DNA of 12,772 bases from Spirochaetaceae bacterium (lineage in GTDB: Bacteria > Spirochaetota > Spirochaetia > Sphaerochaetales > Sphaerochaetaceae): assembly GCA_016649775.1 (NCBI GenBank), contig JAENWY010000035.1, positions 1 to 12,772 of the forward strand, written 5' to 3'. A model generated the notes under the pieces. That model did not search any database. It saw only the letters and a list, made by a program, of their open reading frames with translations, and had not been told where the DNA came from. Of the stretch, positions 1 through 6,664 are shown in pieces (the stretch's first letter is position 1; every line of letters starts with the position of its first letter). A program made the translations under genes and the position numbers.

Positions 1-716
1 CCTTTACTAGCAATTTCTAAACAAAAGGCTCTATATAGTTCTAGACTTAATTTTTTTTCATTATCTATGTTGTTTAAAACTTGTTCATATTTTTTAATAT
101 CAGTATTATCAACTAAATCTTTTACTATTTGTAAATATTTTTTATTGGATGAGAATTTTTCAAAATCATTTATCATTGGAGCAATTTTAGCAGAGGTGTA
201 AACACCCCCATTATAACCAAATTTGATACCATTATGTCCAATTGGGTTATGAGATGCACTTATATATAAAAAGGAAGAAATACTATCTTTTTTTAAGGTA
301 GAATAAGCCATAATCTCTGGTGCTGCTGCAATAAATAGACTTTTGACTTTAATATCTAAAGAAATGAATATTCTTGTAATAACATTTGCAATAGAAGGAC
401 CGGTAGGTCTTGCATCCATTGCTAGTAAAACAGTGATAGGCTCATGATTTATTTTTTTTATTCCATCAAAGCAATTAAGATGTTTAGCCAAAGAAAGAGC
501 AATAAAACCTGCTAAATATTTATCTTCAATTGACAAGTTTTCGCTTTTGTCTTCTTCGTCTCCACTAATAGCAAAAACTTTTCTCCAGCCTGATGCTGAT
601 AGGATCATGTTAGAAGCACATTTGCGAACTTGTTCTTGGGAAGGAATACTTCCTTCCATAGGATTCTTTGAAGTGTCGGCTATAAAAAATCCAGTGTTTT
701 TTCCTGTATAAATCAT
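1..716 (-). CDS. phosphohexomutase (phosphoglucomutase/phosphomannomutase family), N-terminal part, runs off the window
   Basis: Translated from the reverse strand: 238 residues are present and the frame is still open at base 1, so the C-terminal half lies outside. Residues 151-167 contain YISASHNP followed by IGHNGIKFG; SASHNP is the phosphoserine loop of the alpha-D-phosphohexomutase superfamily, with Ser155 as the expected phosphorylated residue. An N-terminal SGWRKVF (42-48) corresponds to the SGxRG-type segment of these enzymes, and AMDARPTGPS (99-108) to the substrate-domain DxRxSG-like motif. These cytosolic enzymes move phosphate between C1 and C6 of glucose or mannose; which sugar is used here cannot be decided. 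The ATG at 716 is preceded by AAAAGGA about six bases upstream. It lies 141 bp downstream of the 131-aa gene on the same strand, so co-transcription is possible but unproven. The KVF variant resembles forms I associate with spirochaetes (inference). Confidence 0.9.
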   Translation of the reverse strand, partial: MIYTGKNTGFFIADTSKNPMEGSIPSQEQVRKCASNMILSASGWRKVFAISGDEEDKSENLSIEDKYLAGFIALSLAKHLNCFDGIKKINHEPITVLLAMDARPTGPSIANVITRIFISLDIKVKSLFIAAAPEIMAYSTLKKDSISSFLYISASHNPIGHNGIKFGYNGGVYTSAKIAPMINDFEKFSSNKKYLQIVKDLVDNTDIKKYEQVLNNIDNEKKLSLELYRAFCLEIASK

Positions 717-857
717 ATTTTATCCTTTTATAAATTCTTTTAACTTATTTATTAAATACAAGTTAATTGTTTATAAAAATAGTATTTATAATTAAAAAAA
801 ACAATACTAAAATTAAAGTCTGCGCACTAATAATAATTGAAGATATAGTTAATTTAC

Positions 858-1253
858 TTAATTAGAACCTAGCGAAAAATCTCCTACAAGCTTAAATAAA
901 TTGTTATCTACTTTAAGATAAATTTTTCTTGTAGGAAAATATTTAGGAAGAAGAGAGCGCATATATTCCACACCATCATCAGATACTTTTTTTTCAACAT
1001 TTTTAGAAACCCAAGAAAGTGTGACTATATCTATATCAACTACATAACCTCTCCCCTCATTTGAACCATAGCCTAATGAAAAATTGGTATTAACAGAAAA
1101 TAGTCCATCATAGTTTCCATTTGCGGCCTGTCCTCTTTTTAAACGATTAGGATGTTTTGGAAATAAGTCGCCATATTTATCTTCTAAATAATTATCTAAA
1201 TCTAGACACATTTTATTTAATGTTCTTTCTAGTTCATCTTGTTTTGGGTGCAT
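858..1253 (-). CDS. unrecognised 131-aa protein, coupled to the patatin gene
   Basis: I do not recognise this protein. It begins MHPKQDELERTL and has an acidic/amphipathic N-terminal helix (about 1-30), a segment HPNRLKRGQAANGNYDGLFS (33-52), a glycine-rich GYGSNEGRGY (about 61-70) and an alternating hydrophobic strand VVDIDIVTL before a charged C-terminal half that ends GDFSLGSN. There is no signal peptide, membrane segment or cysteine cluster; a single soluble domain is likely. The frame stays open upstream to 1280, but the ATG at 1253 is preferred: it comes one base after the patatin stop (TAA at 1257-1255) with a purine-rich GAGAGAG just upstream, an arrangement typical of translational coupling. 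It is therefore probably made together with the phospholipase. It gives the impression of a conserved spirochaete protein, but that is a recollection, not a search result. Confidence 0.75.
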   Translation of the reverse strand: MHPKQDELERTLNKMCLDLDNYLEDKYGDLFPKHPNRLKRGQAANGNYDGLFSVNTNFSLGYGSNEGRGYVVDIDIVTLSWVSKNVEKKVSDDGVEYMRSLLPKYFPTRKIYLKVDNNLFKLVGDFSLGSN

Positions 1254-1254
1254 T

Positions 1255-2682
1255 TTATTCTCTCTCAATTTTATCAACAAAAGGTGCTAATTCAGTGTTC
1301 TCCATATTTTTCAGTGCTGAAGATTTTTCACTTATTAAATGTGAATTCTTAATAGGTTCTTTTTCGATACGTGAATTAATAATTTTCTTAAAGAAACCTA
1401 TGGTGTTACTAATATTTTTAGTATTATTCTCTTTAATTATAGTATGTTCTATTATTTCTTTGAAATCAATTGATACTTCAGGGATAATAAAAGATTCTTC
1501 TTCATACTGTTTTATTTCTTTCTCTCCCTCTTTCTGAATTATTTCAGGAGGTTGAACATGTGAAAAATCATTCTTCTTAATTAATTTTTCCACATAGTCT
1601 ATTATTTTCTCTTCATTCTTTTCATATACTATTTGACCAATTTCTTCTAATTTAGCTATTGCATGAGATGAGGTATCATCTAATTTAAATTTCTCTTCAG
1701 CTACATGATAATCAACTCTGGTGTATTCAATATCTTCATTATGTTTTGCCATATAATCAGCTATCTGCATTTGGCTTGACGCATAAATCTTTTGTATAGG
1801 AGCCCCTTTTGATGGATCTATCCAAGCCATAAGACCGCCAGAGAATTCTTCATCACCTAGGGAAAATGTTGAACTTGCTGTTGAAAGTGAAATAATATGA
1901 AATTTCTTACAGTTAGGATATAATGTTTTTGCTTCGCCATAGGCGAAAACTACAGGATTGTTTGCTACCATTGCTCCATCAACAAGAGTTAATTTTTTAT
2001 CAGTTGATCTTTCATGTAAAATAACAGGAGGAAAATAGGTAGGAGCCGCAGAAGTGGCTCTTGCAACTTCTCTGGTGTAGAAATCTTTTGAATCCCATGA
2101 TTTAAAAATATAAGGTATACCTTCTTGTATTTCATAGGATACTGCCATAGTTGGCACCATACATTGTGATAACTTAGCTTCGCTATAAAAACTCTTAAGG
2201 AAATCTTCAAGAGGTTTGGCTCTATATTTATCTCGAATTAATTGTCCAAATAGTCTTGTTTGCGGTGGAAATATTTTCGCACCACTATTTTTATATAAAT
2301 CTAAAAGGTGACTTGCCTCGCAACCTCTTGTAATTACAATGGGTTGTTTTTGTTTTAGTTTTTCAATTTTTTTCAATTTTTCCATAAAAGTTTGTTCTAC
2401 TAAAGGGAATGTTATAATCTCATCCGTTCCTTCTTCTTTTTTTATATTTAAATATTGAGGTGGTGTTGATAATCCTAGGGCTAATAAAGCTCCTGTAGAT
2501 GTACCTGCAATTAAATCAAAATGAGCATATAAAGGTTTTGTATCATCATATTCCCTTACCAACTTAACTAAGTTACCTAACAGAACAGCTGGAACAATTC
2601 CTCTCATACCACCACCGTCTAAACAGAGTATAAATCTCTCTTCTGGTTTTTCTTCTATTAGTTTTTTCTTAAACATTCCCAT
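1255..2682 (-). CDS. patatin-like phospholipase with a long charged C-terminal tail
   Basis: 475 residues from the chosen start. The patatin signature is complete: DGGGMRG (22-28) forms the oxyanion loop, GTSTG (60-64) holds the catalytic Ser62, and VDGAMVANNP (233-242) supplies the dyad Asp234. The SAAPTYFPP segment (about 210-218) is typical of the family. Such enzymes hydrolyse acyl esters of membrane lipids; the cellular target is unknown. Residues up to about 360 are the lipase fold. The last 110 or so are rich in Lys, Glu, Ile and Asn with no recognisable domain, so the protein is longer than a minimal patatin. Start: a TTG at 2694 would extend the frame by four codons but lies inside the Shine-Dalgarno sequence; the ATG at 2682 has GGAG (2692-2689) six bases upstream. 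No nucleotidyltransferase of a CBASS system is adjacent, so a CapV-type defence role is not supported here. It is followed by a coupled 131-aa gene. Confidence 0.92.
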   Translation of the reverse strand: MGMFKKKLIEEKPEERFILCLDGGGMRGIVPAVLLGNLVKLVREYDDTKPLYAHFDLIAGTSTGALLALGLSTPPQYLNIKKEEGTDEIITFPLVEQTFMEKLKKIEKLKQKQPIVITRGCEASHLLDLYKNSGAKIFPPQTRLFGQLIRDKYRAKPLEDFLKSFYSEAKLSQCMVPTMAVSYEIQEGIPYIFKSWDSKDFYTREVARATSAAPTYFPPVILHERSTDKKLTLVDGAMVANNPVVFAYGEAKTLYPNCKKFHIISLSTASSTFSLGDEEFSGGLMAWIDPSKGAPIQKIYASSQMQIADYMAKHNEDIEYTRVDYHVAEEKFKLDDTSSHAIAKLEEIGQIVYEKNEEKIIDYVEKLIKKNDFSHVQPPEIIQKEGEKEIKQYEEESFIIPEVSIDFKEIIEHTIIKENNTKNISNTIGFFKKIINSRIEKEPIKNSHLISEKSSALKNMENTELAPFVDKIERE

Positions 2683-2740
2683 TAAATTCTCCAAACATTA
2701 TTATTATTCTTGTTAAAGATACAACTTTTAAGTAAAATCG

Positions 2741-2787
2741 ACAGTATATTATAAGAATAAAGTAAAATTATTCTTTTAATATACTGT
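2741..2787. repeat. 20-bp inverted repeat (19/20) in the divergent patatin / radical SAM promoter region
   Basis: The arms 2741-2760 and 2768-2787 are reverse complements except for one T-T opposition (2752 against 2776), separated by a 7-base spacer. The left arm reads ACAGTATATT then ATAAGAATAA. Each arm carries -10-like sequences; on the minus strand the left arm contains a perfect TATAAT, with TATACT next to it, pointing toward the patatin gene. A terminator role is unlikely because both genes are transcribed away from it. A dimeric regulator site or paired divergent promoters is the simplest reading (inference). Good -35 boxes are not visible. Confidence 0.7.
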
Positions 2788-2826
2788 AGTTTAATAGAAA
2801 AATTAATAATTATAAAGTTGGTTAAA

Positions 2827-3795
2827 ATGAATAGTATAGAATTATATAAAGAATGTAAGCTTTGCCCTAATTATTGCAAAGTTGATAGAGTTAATGGCTC
2901 TCTTGGAATTTGTAGAGAGTCAAGTACAATTCGTGTTGCCTGGAGTGGCCTACATAAAGGGGAGGAACCGCCAGTAACAGGTAGAAACGGGTCAGGAATG
3001 GTCTTCTTTTCAGGTTGTCCACTTCATTGCCAATATTGTCAGAACTATCAAATAAGTGGAGGGATTGGCACAAGAGATGGATCAGTGGGCGTAGCTGTAT
3101 CTGTAGATGAATTATCTAAGATACTACTTGAACTAGAAAAAATAGGTGCTAATAATATTAATTTTGTAACAGGAACTCATTTCATCCCTAGTATAATTGA
3201 TGCAATAGTTCAAAGTAGAGCCGCTGGTCTAAGTATTCCCATTGTGTGGAACACTAGTGGTTATGAATCTCTTGAGGGTTTAAGTGCTCTTGATGAATAC
3301 ATTGATTTATATTTAATAGATTTAAAAACTTTAGATAGACAAACTGCTAAACAGTTTTGTGGACAAGAAAAATATATTGATTTTATTAAACCTATCTTTG
3401 AATTTCTAGTAAAAAAACATCCTAAATTTAACTATAAAGGACAATATAATACGCCAGAGGGAATTCTTGTAAGGCACTTGGTATTTCCAGGTCCTTTAAA
3501 ACCTACCACTGAATTTCTAGAATATTATTCATCAAATCTTAAAGATAAATGTTTCTTATCCTTGATGGTTCAATTTACCTCTCCAACATATCCAGAGGAG
3601 TTCAAGAAAATTACTACAGATGAATATGATACACTATTAACTTATCTAGATATTTTAGATATTGAAGATGGTTTTGTTCAAGAAATGGGAGATGATGTAG
3701 AATGGGTTCCGGATTTTAAAGAAGATATTCCTTTTCCTGTAAACTTTTGCACACCGTTAGAATATTTTATAAAATTAAAACATGAGAGATATTAG
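2827..3795 (+). CDS. radical SAM protein, PflX-like (pyruvate-formate-lyase-activase-related Fe-S protein)
   Basis: 322 residues from the ATG at 2827. The core is SGCPLHCQYCQN with Cys64-x3-Cys68-x2-Cys71, the CxxxCxxC motif that binds the 4Fe-4S cluster and S-adenosylmethionine. Before it lies CxxCxxxC (Cys10, Cys13, Cys17) and Cys29 in a context C-KLCPNYC-KVDR...G-ICRE, then GEEPPVTGRNGSGMVFFSG. That order matches the PflX family (COG1313), related to glycyl-radical activases but of unsettled substrate. The N-terminal cysteines may bind a second metal centre. The C-terminal half has WNTSGYES and IDLYLIDLKT barrel strands. A TTG at 2818 would add three residues, but it has AAAG immediately before it and no spaced ribosome site; the ATG at 2827 is preferred though its own site (GTTGG) is weak. 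No glycyl radical enzyme or AmmeMemo partner is nearby. The stop lies four bases before the GNAT start, so the two form an operon. Confidence 0.88.
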   Translation: MNSIELYKECKLCPNYCKVDRVNGSLGICRESSTIRVAWSGLHKGEEPPVTGRNGSGMVFFSGCPLHCQYCQNYQISGGIGTRDGSVGVAVSVDELSKILLELEKIGANNINFVTGTHFIPSIIDAIVQSRAAGLSIPIVWNTSGYESLEGLSALDEYIDLYLIDLKTLDRQTAKQFCGQEKYIDFIKPIFEFLVKKHPKFNYKGQYNTPEGILVRHLVFPGPLKPTTEFLEYYSSNLKDKCFLSLMVQFTSPTYPEEFKKITTDEYDTLLTYLDILDIEDGFVQEMGDDVEWVPDFKEDIPFPVNFCTPLEYFIKLKHERY

Positions 3796-3799
3796 AGTT

Positions 3800-4309
3800 A
3801 TGAATAAGTTTAAATTAAGAATTGCAAATAAAGATGATTTGAAAATTGCGATTGATATAGCTAATAAAGGCCGTGCAATAATGAATAGTAGAGCTAATCC
3901 TCAATGGGATACTGGTTATCCCCAAGAAGATTTGTTAAAATATGACATAGAATTATCTCGTCTTTATTTTGCTTATGATGAAGAATTTCCAAAAGACATT
4001 CTAGGAATGGCTGTATTTCAAAAAAAGAAGGATATTGAATATGAAAATGAAACTTTCTGGAGATTAGAAGGGGAATATATTTGTATCCATAGATTAGTTT
4101 CTTTGCATAAAGGGATTGGTAGATTCATTATTGTAGAAGGTTTAGCTTTAGCTAAAAGTGAAAATAAATGTGTGAGAATTGATACTCATCCCAAGAATAT
4201 TTCGATGCAGAAATTGATTAAGTCTTTTGAATTTATAGAGAGAGGAAGTTTTTATCAAGCTGAATATATTGATGGGGCATATGCTATTGCTTTTGAATTA
4301 AAACCATAA
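3800..4309 (+). CDS. GNAT-family N-acetyltransferase
   Basis: 169 residues. The order of segments is that of a GCN5-related acetyltransferase: an N-terminal LRIANKDDLKIAIDIANKG strand/helix, NPQWDTGYP (33-41) as in many bacterial GNATs, a central strand YICIHRLVSL (93-102) leading into HKGIGRF (103-109), which is the acetyl-CoA pyrophosphate loop (Q/R-x-x-G-x-G/A), and SMQKLIKSFEFIERGSFY (135-152), the usual C-terminal helix and strand. Its acceptor, protein or small molecule, cannot be told from sequence. An upstream ATG at 3782 would overlap the radical SAM gene by 14 bases and has no ribosome site; the ATG at 3800 starts four bases after that gene's stop with GAGAG 11-16 bases before it, and begins where the family fold begins. 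It is the second gene of a two-gene operon and ends at a hairpin terminator. Confidence 0.87.
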   Translation: MNKFKLRIANKDDLKIAIDIANKGRAIMNSRANPQWDTGYPQEDLLKYDIELSRLYFAYDEEFPKDILGMAVFQKKKDIEYENETFWRLEGEYICIHRLVSLHKGIGRFIIVEGLALAKSENKCVRIDTHPKNISMQKLIKSFEFIERGSFYQAEYIDGAYAIAFELKP

Positions 4310-4311
4310 AA

Positions 4312-4339
4312 AAATAAAGTGGTTAATACCACCTTATTT
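4312..4339. terminator. bidirectional hairpin terminator between GNAT and pyrH
   Basis: The arms 4312-4323 (AAATAAAGTGGT) and 4328-4339 (ACCACCTTATTT) pair over 12 positions around the loop TAAT. There is one A-C mismatch in plus-strand RNA, which becomes a G-U wobble in minus-strand RNA. The minus strand has a run of T directly after the stem, so it works best for pyrH, but the two genes converge here and it probably serves both. Confidence 0.8.
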
Positions 4340-4356
4340 AATTTAAAGCTTATTAA

Positions 4357-5049
4357 CTATTCTCCAATTGTTGAACCAAAGAATTCTTTGTGATTTAAAA
4401 TTGCTATTGTGTTTTCAATATTTCTACCATCCGCACAAATAACACTCATTTTTTCTTCTTGAGCTACTCGACTTGCGATTGGATCAAATGGAAGACTTTT
4501 TCCAGGAATCCATTCATCGCCAACCATCTTTCTAAAATCTACCCAATTAATATTATCAATTGGAGTTGCACAGGGATCTAATTTTGGATCTCCTGTGTAA
4601 ACTTTTGCAATATTTGATAGGTTAATTATTAACTTTCCACCAAATCTTTTTGCAAGATAAACAGCATCTGTATCTGTAGAAAATCCAGGTTTCCATCCAG
4701 CCGCTACTAAAATTTGATTAGTAAATTTAATTTCTGCGGTTGGATCTGTAATTAAATTATCACTAGTTAAATCATGAAATATTGCATGAACTAGCTCTCC
4801 GTTAAGATGTGTTGCTTTAATTCCAATCCAGTCTTGAATATTGTTAGCTTTGCTATCACTGATTTCTCTAAAGGCTGTTTGATATATTCTAGCTGGTGCT
4901 CCACCGCCACATACTATAATTACTTTTCTCTCTTTATCTTCATTAAGATATTCTCTTAAAGCTTTATTAAATTTAGTAAGAAATGCTGTATCTACCTTAT
5001 CTGGTGCAATAATTGATCCACCAAGAGATAGTACTGTTAATTTGGACAT
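4357..5049 (-). CDS. pyrH: UMP kinase, archaeal/spirochaete-type
   Basis: 230 residues of the amino-acid kinase fold. It phosphorylates UMP to UDP with ATP, a cytosolic step in pyrimidine nucleotide synthesis. Visible motifs are LSLGGSIIAPDKVD (7-20) for the nucleotide-binding start, CGGGAPAR (47-54), GFSTDTDAVYLAKRFGGK (122-139), the ATP-side NLSNIAKVYTGDP (143-155) and PFDPIAS (187-193). The spacing and the IAKVYTGDP variant fit the short archaeal-like PyrH group, which also occurs in spirochaetes, better than the typical enteric enzyme (family knowledge plus inference). The ATG at 5049 has AAGGAG (5063-5058) eight bases upstream and a promoter just beyond, so it is probably transcribed alone. 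Bacterial pyrH usually sits between tsf and frr; here it is isolated, with the unrelated ssb divergent from it. Confidence 0.92.
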   Translation of the reverse strand: MSKLTVLSLGGSIIAPDKVDTAFLTKFNKALREYLNEDKERKVIIVCGGGAPARIYQTAFREISDSKANNIQDWIGIKATHLNGELVHAIFHDLTSDNLITDPTAEIKFTNQILVAAGWKPGFSTDTDAVYLAKRFGGKLIINLSNIAKVYTGDPKLDPCATPIDNINWVDFRKMVGDEWIPGKSLPFDPIASRVAQEEKMSVICADGRNIENTIAILNHKEFFGSTIGE

Positions 5050-5070
5050 AATAATGACTCCTTAGAGCCT

Positions 5071-5099
5071 ACTTTACCAAAGAACTGTTGATTTCTCAA
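5071..5099 (-). promoter_or_regulatory. sigma70-like promoter of pyrH
   Basis: On the minus strand TTGAGA (5099-5094) and TAAAGT (5076-5071) are separated by exactly 17 bases. Transcription would begin near 5064, giving a very short leader that still contains the AAGGAG ribosome site. The match is four to five of six in each box. Confidence 0.55.
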
Positions 5100-5176
5100 T
5101 GAACTAATGTAAAAAATTAATGCAAAAAGCTCAAATAATTTCTTATATTAATGAGGATAAAAAAAACAGGGTATTG

Positions 5177-5220
5177 TTTTGCCTAGCAAAGCACTGTAAA
5201 GCTTCCTCTTAAAGGTGGCT
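5177..5220 (+). promoter_or_regulatory. ssb leader with two small hairpins, the second covering the ribosome site
   Basis: The first hairpin pairs TTTGC (5178-5182) with GCAAA (5186-5190). The second pairs AGCTTCCT (5200-5207) with AGGTGGCT (5213-5220) around the loop CTTAA, with one G-U wobble and one T-T mismatch. The AAGGTGG that should bind the ribosome is inside the second stem, three bases before the ATG of ssb. This could hold down translation of ssb. A competing reading, TTGTTT (5174-5179)-N17-TAAAGC (5197-5202) as promoter, would start the RNA after the stem and remove it. Confidence 0.35.
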
Positions 5221-5222
5221 CC

Positions 5223-5714
5223 ATGAGTAAATATGATGATTTAAATTCGGTACTATTGGAGGGTAGATTGACAAGAGACCCTAATTTAAGAACTTTTACC
5301 AGCGATTCAAAAGTTTGTAACTTTTCTATAGCAAATAATTATTCTTATAAATTAAAAGATGGTAGTTATAAAAGTGAAGCAAATTTTATAGATATTCAAG
5401 TTTGGGGTAATAGTGGAGCTTTATGTATGCAATATTTAACAAAAGGTTCTATTGTTAGATTAAGAGGATCTCTTAAACAGAATAAGTGGGAAGACAAAGA
5501 AGGTAAGAAAAATTCAAAAATTATTGTTAATGCAGAACATGTTGAATTTAGACAAATTATGCCAAAAGCAGAATCTAAAATAGAAGAGTGTAGTGTTGTA
5601 AAAGGAACTGATGCTATTAAGCAAAAAAATGCTATTAAAAAATTACCTTATATTAATGAAGAGCCTTCTACTTCAGCTTTAATAAATACAATTGATAATA
5701 ATAGTTATCAATAA
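5223..5714 (+). CDS. ssb: single-stranded DNA-binding protein, solitary, without acidic C-terminal tip
   Basis: 163 residues. An OB-fold SSB domain covers about 6-110: LNSVLLEGRLTRDPNLR (7-23), VCNFSIANN (31-39), NFIDIQVWGNSGALCMQYLTKG (54-75), IVRLRGSLKQNKWEDKEGKK (77-96). Trp61 and Trp89 lie where DNA-stacking aromatic residues are expected. It would coat single-stranded DNA in replication and repair. The tail (about 111-163) is Asn-, Lys- and Ser-rich and ends NTIDNNSYQ; the acidic tip ending in Pro-Phe that recruits partner proteins in most bacterial SSBs is missing. The gene is not between rpsF and rpsR as the housekeeping ssb often is, so this may be an accessory paralogue, perhaps for competence or a mobile element (inference). 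ATG at 5223 follows AAAGGTGG. No clear terminator follows; a 6-bp stem AGCTAA/TTAGCT (5718-5742) is the only candidate. Confidence 0.9.
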   Translation: MSKYDDLNSVLLEGRLTRDPNLRTFTSDSKVCNFSIANNYSYKLKDGSYKSEANFIDIQVWGNSGALCMQYLTKGSIVRLRGSLKQNKWEDKEGKKNSKIIVNAEHVEFRQIMPKAESKIEECSVVKGTDAIKQKNAIKKLPYINEEPSTSALINTIDNNSYQ

Positions 5715-5927
5715 TAAAGCTAACTATATTTTTTGTTTAGCTAAGATATAAAAATATTAAGTATTTCTGAAAAATAAATAATTGTTTATTTTATAGAAGC
5801 TAATTCAAAATCACACAAGAAAAGTGATTGAGCCATGATTTTAATAATAATTTTTTCAAAAAAACACATTATCATTAATAACTGTGTAATGTAGGACAAA
5901 AAAACCTTAGTTTACTAAACATTGAAC

Positions 5928-5982
5928 ATACTTATACAATTAAAAAATTTAAAAAACAGTTACTTATTTATACTTATACAAT
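5928..5982. repeat. two copies of a 13-bp direct repeat
   Basis: ATACTTATACAAT occurs at 5928-5940 and again at 5970-5982, 42 bases apart (about four helical turns), each followed by an A-rich run. The core CTTATACAA recurs at 6990-6998 and, with one change, at 6049-6056, both inside promoter spacers. The first copy could also be a -10 box (TACAAT) paired with TTTACT at 5911-5916, 18 bases away. Confidence 0.6.
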
Positions 5983-6043
5983 AAAAATCGTTAATAATTT
6001 AATCAATTTTCTAGTGTCATGTTAGAAGTGTAATAAATATGTG

Positions 6044-6072
6044 TTGACCTATACAAACTTCCACTATATATT
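6044..6072 (+). promoter_or_regulatory. strong sigma70-like promoter with no intact gene behind it
   Basis: TTGACC (6044-6049) and TATATT (6067-6072) are 17 bases apart, five of six matches in each box. The spacer begins TATACAAACTT, the same 11 bases found in the spacer of the promoter at 6986-7014. Transcription would start near 6079. A second possible promoter, TTGAAC (6101-6106)-N18-TATATA (6125-6130), lies just downstream. Confidence 0.6.
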
Positions 6073-6078
6073 ATGCAT

Positions 6079-6252
6079 ATTCTTATTAAATTAATTAAAA
6101 TTGAACATCGAAATAAATGACTGCTATATAGTTATCTTAAGAAAACTAATTATCTAAAATACTTAACGACAAGACACTATGAATGCTCAATTCTTCGGGA
6201 AAGGAATTGGGCATTCCCTTTATCCTGCATTAATTAAAAATTAATTTTTTTT
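6079..6252 (+). ncRNA. candidate small RNA of about 170 nt
   Basis: A good promoter ends at 6072. The next strong structure is a 15-bp hairpin (6181-6216), then an AT stem running into seven T (6229-6252). Between them no frame of useful length starts with a ribosome site. This promoter-to-terminator spacing is what a small RNA gene looks like. I do not recognise it as 6S, tmRNA, SRP or RNase P RNA. Alternative: a 21-codon peptide frame begins MNAQFFGKGIGH at 6179 and reads through the hairpin, but no ribosome site precedes it. Function unknown. Confidence 0.4.
6181..6252 (+). terminator. tandem hairpins ending in a T-tract
   Basis: The arms 6181-6195 (GAATGCTCAATTCTT) and 6202-6216 (AGGAATTGGGCATTC) pair over all 15 positions in plus-strand RNA, two of them G-U, around the loop CGGGAA. 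Minus-strand RNA would have A-C clashes at those two places, so the structure belongs to plus-strand RNA. Thirteen bases later ATTAATT (6229-6235) pairs with AATTAAT (6239-6245) and is followed by T to 6252. The second stem is weak alone; the pair together is a plausible transcription end. Confidence 0.55.
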
Positions 6253-6317
6253 GAAAAATGTTTTAATTATTGATTAAGTATTTTAAAAATATCAGAGAAC
6301 TTCACATTGAAATATAA

Positions 6318-6599
6318 CCTTGCAAAAAAGAACCTCAGCGATTTTCTCTTTGTGATAAGCGTTTATCTCAATATAACAAAGCTCCTAGTCGACGTAAATT
6401 GAGTTGCATAAATATTGGGAATATCCCTGTGTATGAATTTGCCGATACCTTTAGAAAGTCTACCAACTAAAAGAGTGATAGTATAACCTCTAAGATAATT
6501 ACTAGAACTTTAGATAAAGTAGTACCAAACTATAAAGATGGATTTGATAATTTGGTGAATCTTGGCATTGATTTATCCTTATCTTTTTATTATCCCTAG
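6318..6599 (+). pseudogene. decayed open frame, unidentified
   Basis: One plus-strand frame stays open for 93 codons from 6318 to the TAG at 6597-6599, broken only by a TAA at 6468-6470. It lacks a start codon with a ribosome site. The part before the stop contains KRLSQYNKAPSRRKLSC and INIGNIPVYEFADTFRKSTN; the part after it contains KIITRTLDKVVPNYKDGF and ends LSLSFYYP. In DNA this AT-rich about eight stops would be expected by chance over that length. The residue mix looks protein-like, but I cannot assign a family. Another frame is open over 6274-6399, so a frameshifted gene is possible. A terminator-like hairpin follows at 6665-6703. Chance is not excluded. Confidence 0.35.
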
Positions 6600-6664
6600 T
6601 TTTTAAAAAAATCATAAAGAATTCTAAATTTGAATTATGTAAGAACCCTGAAAACCAAACTAAT

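Noticed and set aside
717..857. Promoter and terminator between the 131-aa gene and the phosphohexomutase
   Set aside because: Only weak matches (TTGTTT-N17-TATTTT; an AGT/ACT mini-stem) in extremely AT-rich DNA, not above chance.
1157..1537. Plus-strand open frame of 126 codons with membrane-like hydrophobic runs
   Set aside because: It lies antisense to the patatin and 131-aa genes; the hydrophobic look comes from reading A-rich lysine/isoleucine codons backwards, and it has no promoter or clear ribosome site.
1989..2210. Minus-strand open frame of 73 codons
   Set aside because: It is inside the patatin gene in another frame; the patatin frame holds all the catalytic motifs.
1255..2682. 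Patatin as part of a CBASS anti-phage system (CapV)
   Set aside because: No CD-NTase, Cap2 or Cap3-like gene is next to it; the neighbours are a phosphohexomutase and an unknown 131-aa protein. The window edge limits this only on the left.
2891..3073. Minus-strand open frame of 60 codons
   Set aside because: It is antisense to the radical SAM core motif region and has no independent support.
5928..5982. CRISPR-like array
   Set aside because: Only two copies of a 13-bp AT-rich repeat; too short and too few, with no cas genes.
6179..6244. 21-codon peptide gene beginning MNAQFFGKGIGH
   Set aside because: No ribosome site precedes the ATG, and the sequence is better explained by the perfect 15-bp hairpin it overlaps; it remains an alternative.
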